Assembly (NCBI GenBank): GCA_036852015.1
Contig: JAANDG010000188.1
Location: 62,001-126,000, forward strand
Direction: 5' to 3'
Length of the DNA: 64,000 nt
DNA from: Pelodera strongyloides
Taxonomy: Eukaryota; Nematoda; Chromadorea; Rhabditida; Rhabditidae
Made by a program: the position numbers and the translations under genes. Numbering within the stretch: the first letter of the stretch is position 1; every line of letters starts with the position of its first letter. Shown one piece after another: positions 57,946 through 64,000 of the stretch. The notes beneath the pieces are model-generated. The model saw nothing but the letters and a program-made list of their open reading frames with translations, did no database searches and was not told where the DNA came from.

Positions 57946-58505
57946 ATTGAATATTAACAAAGAATAGATAGGTCGGGTGGTATATGGTAATTCAGGGACC
58001 TTCAAATTAGAATATCCGAGACTTCCGGGTCCTAAGTCGGGTCAAAGGAAGAACCAGCAAAAGCTGGGAGGGCGGAGAGGGCAGATAGATAGAACATATG
58101 GGACCCTTGTGGGCGCCGGCTGGAATTTGGGGGCGGAGTCGGCGGGACACCGAAAAGCAGTTAGTTATCTACTTTAATGGTATCAAAGTTTGACATTTGG
58201 GAGAAGACTCCCGCTTTTACATAAAGATTTGGTTTACATCTGCCCAATCTGTCTTTTTGAGGGAGTCGTACTATGCTGTATGCTCGAAGATATTATACTA
58301 CGTTTTATATTAATGGTATCATTTTTCGACACTTCAGTTGATGTTCTATCAAGGTTTATGATACTATTATTCATCGTTTATGGTTCAAATTCAAGAGTCA
58401 AAGAACTTTATATAATAATCTTTTACGCTACAAGAGCGTGCTTATTTATTCAAGGGTGGTTCAATAACCATATTAGTAGATGTTCAAATTTATGGAAAAT
58501 GTTAG

Positions 58506-58625
58506 GAGAGAGAGATAGAGAGAGAGGGAGAGAGAGAGAGAATGAAGCACGCCGGTGGCCCACACTTAGACTGTGTCCGAAATTGGTGGGCCGCTGCTAC
58601 ACTTGGGCCCACCCCGTTTTTGTAC
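58506..58625. repeat. (GA)n tract plus GC-rich dispersed repeat fragment
   Basis: GA repeats at 58506-58541 are followed by CGCCGGTGGCCCACACTT and GGTGGGCCGCTGCTACACTT then GGGCCCACC, the same words as in 40180-40480. Confidence 0.65.
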
Positions 58626-59073
58626 ACCAAAGATGCACGTCATACAATACCCAAACATCATTCAGGCAGAAAAAAATCTTCTTTTCCCTCGTTACTCATT
58701 GTCATTGGTTTCAAGTAAATTGGTTTTGGTAATGGAGTTTGGTCCCAAAAATCGGTGTGATTATTTCAGTCTACCATATTTCTGCACGAAACCTGAATAT
58801 ATAAAATATATCTCGTGCAGTTCCAATATACGGTAAATTTCCAGCACCGCGATACTATTTTACAGTTAATCGGAAGAGAATCATGAATTTGGCATAAATG
58901 CAACCGTTTAGCAAGTAGCCCGTAGCCCCCTAATGTGGCCCGTAACGAGTGTTCTTTGACCAACGTTGCAACATCGCGTCTGCGTCTCTGCCGAACAACG
59001 CCCTCTGAGAACACGCCTAAAGTGCGCCGCTAGTTTTGCCCTAGTATATAGGGCACTGAGTCACAATCCAACC

Positions 59074-59176
59074 GTTCACTTCGGTGAACATATACTAAAA
59101 TTGGAACAATACAGAGAAGATTAGCATGGCCCCTGCGCAAGGATGACACGCAAATTCGTGAAGCGTTCCAAATTTT
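59074..59176 (+). ncRNA. U6 spliceosomal snRNA
   Basis: The 5' stem-loop GTTCACTTCGGTGAAC is followed by ATACTAAAATTGGAACAATA, ACAGAGAAGATTAGCATGG (ACAGAGA box and AGC), CCCCTGCGCAAGGATGACAC and GCAAATTCGTGAAGCGTTCC, ending in a run of six T (RNA polymerase III stop). Every catalytic-core base is intact, so it is probably functional. The upstream 59035-59073 contains an imperfect palindrome GCCCTAGTATATAGGGC; it may include part of the proximal element, which is inference. Confidence 0.98.
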
Positions 59177-59299
59177 TTGTTTTGAAAATGAATGAATGAA
59201 AGGCAATGGATTTACAACACACATATACCGTGGTATTCTTTTCTGCCGGGTAATTATTTGCTATCTCAGAATGGTGTTTATTTATATTTATGAACCTGA

Positions 59300-59395
59300 A
59301 AAGAATCCTTTGTTAGCGCGATAGCGGTAACAAAGGATTCTTTCATCCGAGAGCCCTTTTTTCCAGTTTTTACCTAAGTTGTTTTGTGTTTTGTG
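59300..59395 (-). repeat. Hairpin repeat with TAGCGCGATAGC core (copy 2)
   Basis: AAGAATCCTTTGTTA (59301-59315) pairs with TAACAAAGGATTCTT (59328-59342). The following GAGAGCCCTTTTTTCCAGTTT is the reverse complement of the copy at 8198-8265. Confidence 0.6.
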
Positions 59396-60290
59396 AATAG
59401 CGAGTTGTTTGTAATGCATAATTTTTCATACTTCATGAGTGAACTTAAAAAAAAATTAAACATCTATAGTTAGTTCTGAAAAGTTGTGATATTGTAAGTC
59501 ACCCAGTAATACAAAAATAGTCTCCAAATGTGTGTAGTGACTGAAAACAAAGAACGATCAAGTGGAGGTTGACCGCGTGCGGTTCATACGTCGTTACGCA
59601 TTTATGTATAACGCACTCAAAACTAACGGTTATCTTACAATCGTTCGCACATTCTTGCGATAGATTAAATTTTTGGATCAGCGCGCCTGGGGTATCCGGG
59701 TGCGCTAGCAATGTTAGATGTTACAGATGGAGAAGTTATTTTGTTTAATGTGTATGTATGTAATTATTTTTCCACAGTAAACTGTAAAACGTGGCGCTCT
59801 CTATTCTATACATTATTACGGCCATCAATTGCATTTGCGATGCGAACAGTTTTCCCAAGACAACTAGAAATTATTTTCACGATTCATATAGCGTCCTCCG
59901 TGGATGTTCGTCATCGGAAGCGGAAATGTTGAACAATATTCAGACGAATAACTTGAACGTTTGCTGAATGGAAGAGACGAATTTGAAAACGGCCTCTCAT
60001 ACCCTTATTACTGGCGGACGCAGCCTTGGCGTAATTCTATAAAGTCGTGGTGCTCCACCATGCTAACGCTAAATTCTATTCCAATGGTTTTCATTGCGAA
60101 TCATTTTGTTCGTAATAATAGAGACGCTTATATAGGTGTTTCCGGGTTCTGTGATGACAGAGTGCGTGACATTTGAGCACACTGTGTTACAGTACATAAA
60201 TCCTTGTCAATTTTCCCACAGTATGAACTTTAATCTAGTAGACAGAGAGGCTTAAGAGAACCGATAACTTAATAACTTGAACTTTTCCTA

Positions 60291-60807
60291 AAAATTCTAA
60301 AGGGTTCAGTCTTCCCGACTTCTCCCTATACATATACAAACTCACTTGGTGTATCCGGAGACAGGGGAGCACCAGATTCGGGGCCTAATACCACCAATGC
60401 CGGCCTCTTCGGCAACTCGGCTGACGAACTTCACTACTGTCAAAGCAGTGCTTCAAATCTCAGAAAAGAATGGGTGCACTCACTGAAGCAAGTGGAGGAG
60501 ATGTGAGTTCATGCAGGTAAGCTTCAGGTAGCGGTGGTTCTTTTTGTGAGTAAACAATGATTGGTGAGCACGAAGCACGAGATCTCAGGGGAGCTGTCCT
60601 GGGGTTGAGGTCTCCCAGGGAGGTGTCCTCCCCTGTGGACCCACAGGTCAGAGGGGAGAACAGGAGGACCGGTGCGGGCTCAGTTCTGGACCGGGCCGGC
60701 ATTGATGGTTTTCTTAGGGTCCGGAACTTGGTGCTCCCTTGTCTCCGGATACAACAAGGTGAGTTTGTATATGGAGAAGTCGGGAAGCCTGAACCCTTTA
60801 GAATTTA
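60291..60807. mobile_element. Foldback element with about 80-bp arms
   Basis: AAATTCTAAAGGGTTCAG to GTATCCGGAGACAGGGGAGC (60292-60370) is mirrored at 60728-60807 with a few indels. The spacer is about 350 bp with several shorter inverted repeats (GAGGTGTCCTCCCC) and no coding evidence. Confidence 0.8.
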
Positions 60808-62218
60808 AGGAAAAGGTAAAGTTATTTAGCGATCGGTTCTCACAAGTCTCGTTAGCCACTAGATTATGGTATCTTGCAGCAGTCAGCCTTGTGCCTGGGG
60901 CGTGTAATTAATAAGGATACGTTTTGTATTAATTATACGCTCTTACAAATATTCATTATGATACGCCCCGCTCTTATGTCCTTGTATGAAATATCGTTCA
61001 TATCCTTGTATGAAATGTTGATGGCTTTTCTCTGTATTATCGGATCAGCTTCTCATTTTCTGCTTGTTTTTGCGAGAATAAACATTTTCAAAAAATGTGC
61101 CTTGCCTTGGTTGTTTCAAATCGCATACTATGTTTAGGTTTACGTACATCTGGATCAACCATAATTGGGTGAACTATGTGCTTTGAGCTTGAGCCACAAA
61201 CTGCCATTTAAGAGATGATCGAAAATGTGTACACAACTACTTAGCGAGTAAGTGATCTGAAAGTAAATTATGGAAGTAAAGTATGGAGGTAAATCCGCGT
61301 GAACAGTGTTAGAAATTTAGAAAATTGCCCACCAATTCCTGAGTGAGTGTGGATTTTTGTCCAAAAATACAGTACGGTACCTGGACCTATTTATCTTTAT
61401 TGATTTCTCAATTATATCGATTTTGCTGTATTTCTAAAATGATCAGCATCGCGCATCTTCTCTCTTGCGCCGGCAGATTTGTTTCAATGATGATCATTTA
61501 CACAAGTAATTAAGAGAAGACTGATAAGCCAATTATCAGACCTTCTCTACAGGTCTGCAAACACTCTTCCCGGTCTGCGCTCTCCCTGAATCACACGCTC
61601 TCTGACTGAAGGCCTGATATTTGTCTATGTCTTTAGCACTCTGAAGTTGCAAAATAGAAAACGAAGTAGTTTCGGTGGGCATAGGCCCTATCAACTCAAG
61701 TGCCAAGCCTTCCGGTTCAAATTTTCAAGTTTACAAGTCTCACTTCGTATAATTAACCGTTTTATTGCTTAATTACTTAGTTAATTGCTCAATTATCAAT
61801 TAGATTAAGTAGTAGTGGAAGTTATAGATATGTCCTTTTTTTTGCACAGAAAGAAAAGGAAAGAAATAATAGACCACCAACATGTGGAAAAGATTAGGAT
61901 TGGCCGTATTGAGCCCGAGTACACATTGTTTGACAATTAGCCTCATTATTCGCCTTTTTTAATGTCGAATTTTTATAATGGAATCTAGATTTTTGGAGTA
62001 AATATTGATGTATTGACTCCAAACATCTAGTTATTCGTTTCTGTTTCACTCTTAGGCTGTTTAGCTTACTTTACATCTTTACTGTGTCCAACACCTAACA
62101 TCAGCGTGAATATTGGCGAAACAATGTAGTCTATGTCTATGTATGCGTAAAACTTCTTTATGTCCTTACTCGCCCTACTGTATAACTTAATACCTTGTAC
62201 CAGTTCGCAAAACTTCAG

Positions 62219-63278
62219 ATGTTTTCAATATCGGTTCTACTCGGTCTCATTGTTTTAATTACATCATTAGAAGCCGTTACGAGAATAGCAGAAACGCCAG
62301 GTTTGTTCATAATCGTATAGAATAATAAGATACGAAATAAGGAAGGTAAGTATTTTTGGGTGACCAATTAACCGAACTGTAAAAAAAGCTTCACATCCTC
62401 AGTGAAAATAATAGAGTGCATCTACCTTGATCACTTCAGTTTGGCCACTTTTTTAAAAAAAAAAAAATCAATTTAAACCTTAACATAAGGACCTTTTTAC
62501 GTAACTGTTAATCGAAAAAGGTAAAATATTTTAGGCCGTCTATGGTGTCACATCGGTGGTGAAAGGAGAGTGTATGACTACAGTCCGATGCAATGCGAAC
62601 CAGGAGCTGAGGAATGTTTCAAATTTACCTGCAGTGGAGGACAATGTAAGCTTTTTCGATTTCATTTCATCTTTCACAAATGTCACTCAAAAAGCAACCG
62701 CAACGGATGGCGGTGCTGCCGCTCACTTATAGAGTGCCGCGCGCCGAAGTGGTGCCGCACAACAATCGTCTACTACTGTAAATTGATGGATTAATAGTTT
62801 GTTGTGCTGATTCTAGTAAATCACAAAAATCCCATATCTTTTCTAGACGACTTCACAGCTCGCGGATGCGGAGTTTCCGTTATCACAAAAGCAACAGGGT
62901 TGCGGAATGAAAGCTGTTTTCAGGTAATTTACTTACATTAATTTCATGATTTTGCGTAAACAGGGTAAGGTTGTAGCTGACCTTGGCGCGCCCAATTTGG
63001 CCCATAGGAAGCGCGAAAAGTGCCTGGCATATTTGTGACACACCAGCCACCCCCAAACCACGAATCTTCCCGATCGTATATAAATACTAACAATAAGACG
63101 GTGATCCTGTTTACTATTAATTAATTTCACTTCGCAGGCCATGTCCGTCTGCCAGTACTTGGGAGGCGTTAGTGAATGTGATGTCTGTGCCAACACCCAT
63201 ATGTGCAATGGTGGAATCAAAATCAATCGATATGCAATAATCATAACAATTCTTTTATTTTATCACCTTTGTTACTGA
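62219..63278 (+). CDS. Small secreted Ly6/three-finger-like cysteine-rich protein, probably membrane-anchored
   Basis: Exons 62219-62300, 62535-62645, 62847-62923 and 63138-63278 (TGA) keep phase and give 136 residues. Residues 1-20 are a signal peptide (MFSISVLLGLIVLITSLEA). The mature part has about ten cysteines: LWCHIGG, MQCEPGAEECFKFTCSGG, RGCG, ESCF, SVCQYLGG and the closing ECDVCANTHMCNGG. The C-x-x-C...C-N end and preceding GCG resemble Ly6/uPAR domains, and the hydrophobic C-terminus (AIIITILLFYHLCY) fits a GPI-anchor signal or membrane tail. Nematodes have many such surface proteins, largely of unknown role. A 3' splice site lies directly before the ATG (62218), consistent with trans-splicing. 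Family assignment is by cysteine pattern only. Confidence 0.75.
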
Positions 63279-64000
63279 ATTAGGCAGGTTATGTTATACT
63301 ATCACCAACTAGATTAGTACCTAACGTCTGACATTGTACGTGCGTCACATGTGACGTCACAGGTGTCACCGAAAACACTTGTAAGGATGATTGAGTCCAA
63401 CATATTGACAGATCTTCCTTTACACTTTTGTATTTGTATTCTTCATTCTTTTTTTAGTCCATGTGCGTAAGATTTCAGTTTATTAGCACTCGATTAGTAT
63501 ATTAAGACAAGCTGTTTAGCTAGATTATTCTATTCTACTTCTCATCGATATACAAGGCTGGCAAATGCGAGCCGGACACAACATTTATATAGTCCTAACG
63601 TTTAGTGCCCTATCAGTCCTGTAACACTGCATCTGTTTACTTTATATTTATTTTTTACAGATTTCGCACCAACGCATCTTTGTTTGTTCTCTCTATTTTC
63701 AGTTATTTTGTCGCTAAATACGGGAATATGTGCCTTATAGGATACGTCAAATGAATTGCTTAGTTTATCTATGTTTTGATATCGCTATATGTTGTAAACT
63801 ATTTTTAAAAGCTGTTATCCGAACTTTACTTTATAACTAATTAATATTGCAACACAAAGGGCCAAACTATTTGCTTAAAAAAGCAGAACCACAAAACTCG
63901 CAAATCTAGATTTTATTAGTCCATTGCTTTCAAAAACACATAGATTCTGAAGGCCCAAAAAAGAGGCACAATCAAATTTTACAAAAAAAAAATACATCAT
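63279..64000. other. 3' flank, no gene seen
   Basis: AT-rich. The only notable words are overlapping palindromes GTCACATGTGAC (63344-63355) and TGACGTCA (63352-63359). No exon chain to the window end. Confidence 0.5.

Larger units (their letters stand above)
57946..62218. other. Gene-poor interval: U6 snRNA, GA tract, hairpins, foldback element
   Basis: Besides U6 (59074), the GA tract (58506-58541), the repeat at 59300 and the foldback at 60291-60807, I see no exon chain. The 180-codon frame at 58190-58732 starts at TTG and runs through simple repeat. 60810-62218 is AT-rich with nothing recognisable until the 3' splice site CTTCAG at 62218. Confidence 0.5.

Noticed and set aside
58190..58732. 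180-codon plus-strand frame, the longest open frame in the window
   Set aside because: It starts at TTG rather than ATG, runs through a GA repeat and a dispersed GC-rich repeat, and shows no domain or intron context.

Overview
The window is from a nematode nuclear genome, most likely a rhabditid relative of Caenorhabditis. The evidence is a major sperm protein (MSP) gene, which is nematode-specific; intron-rich genes with short exons and TTTCAG-type 3' splice sites, several of them just upstream of a start codon as expected for spliced-leader addition; a U6 snRNA whose body matches the nematode form; and a dense load of short inverted-repeat (MITE/foldback) elements. I cannot name the species.

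Layout. 2-1045 (+): C-terminal exons of an unidentified basic, low-complexity protein. 1046-5259: gene-free, with a foldback element and a long CT tract. 5260-19567 (+): an 18-exon SLC7/CAT-family transporter gene whose introns hold at least seven mobile or foldback elements. One is a 2.3-kb TTAA-flanked element (12868-15185) with apparently identical 182-bp terminal inverted repeats, carrying its own spliced gene with a P2X7-receptor-type cysteine-rich cytoplasmic domain. 21262-25020 (+): bifunctional purine enzyme PAICS, with tRNA-Gly(UCC) and tRNA-Glu(UUC) divergently placed inside one intron. 25609-27980 (-): TMEM9-family protein. 27981-29733: minisatellite and tRNA-like remnants. 29734-30201 (-): MSP. 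30202-32965: gene-free, with odd hairpins and a tRNA-like remnant. 32966-39994 (-): a 19-exon coiled-coil protein I do not recognise, with initiator tRNA-Met in an intron. 39995-42689: foldback elements and coding-like but unassignable minus-strand stretches. 42690-51210 (+): an NPP-9/RanBP2-type nucleoporin (23 exons, FG repeats, one RanBP2 zinc finger, two Ran-binding domains). 52058-57945 (-): a GILT-family thiol reductase. 59074-59176 (+): U6 snRNA. 62219-63278 (+): a small secreted Ly6-like cysteine-rich protein.

The genes do not form one pathway and no operon is evident. The strongest unusual signal is the mobile DNA. At least four inverted-repeat families end in TTAA, and the two families starting TTAA-AGGG have ends consistent with Kolobok-type (5'-RRGG, TTAA target) DNA transposons. 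One larger copy appears to have captured, or natively carries, a P2X7-C-terminal-domain gene, and internally deleted derivatives are present. All six spliced reading frames given in full below (CAT, PAICS, TMEM9, coiled-coil gene, NPP-9, GILT) keep splice phase from start to stop. That is the main support for the exon models, which were assembled by eye.
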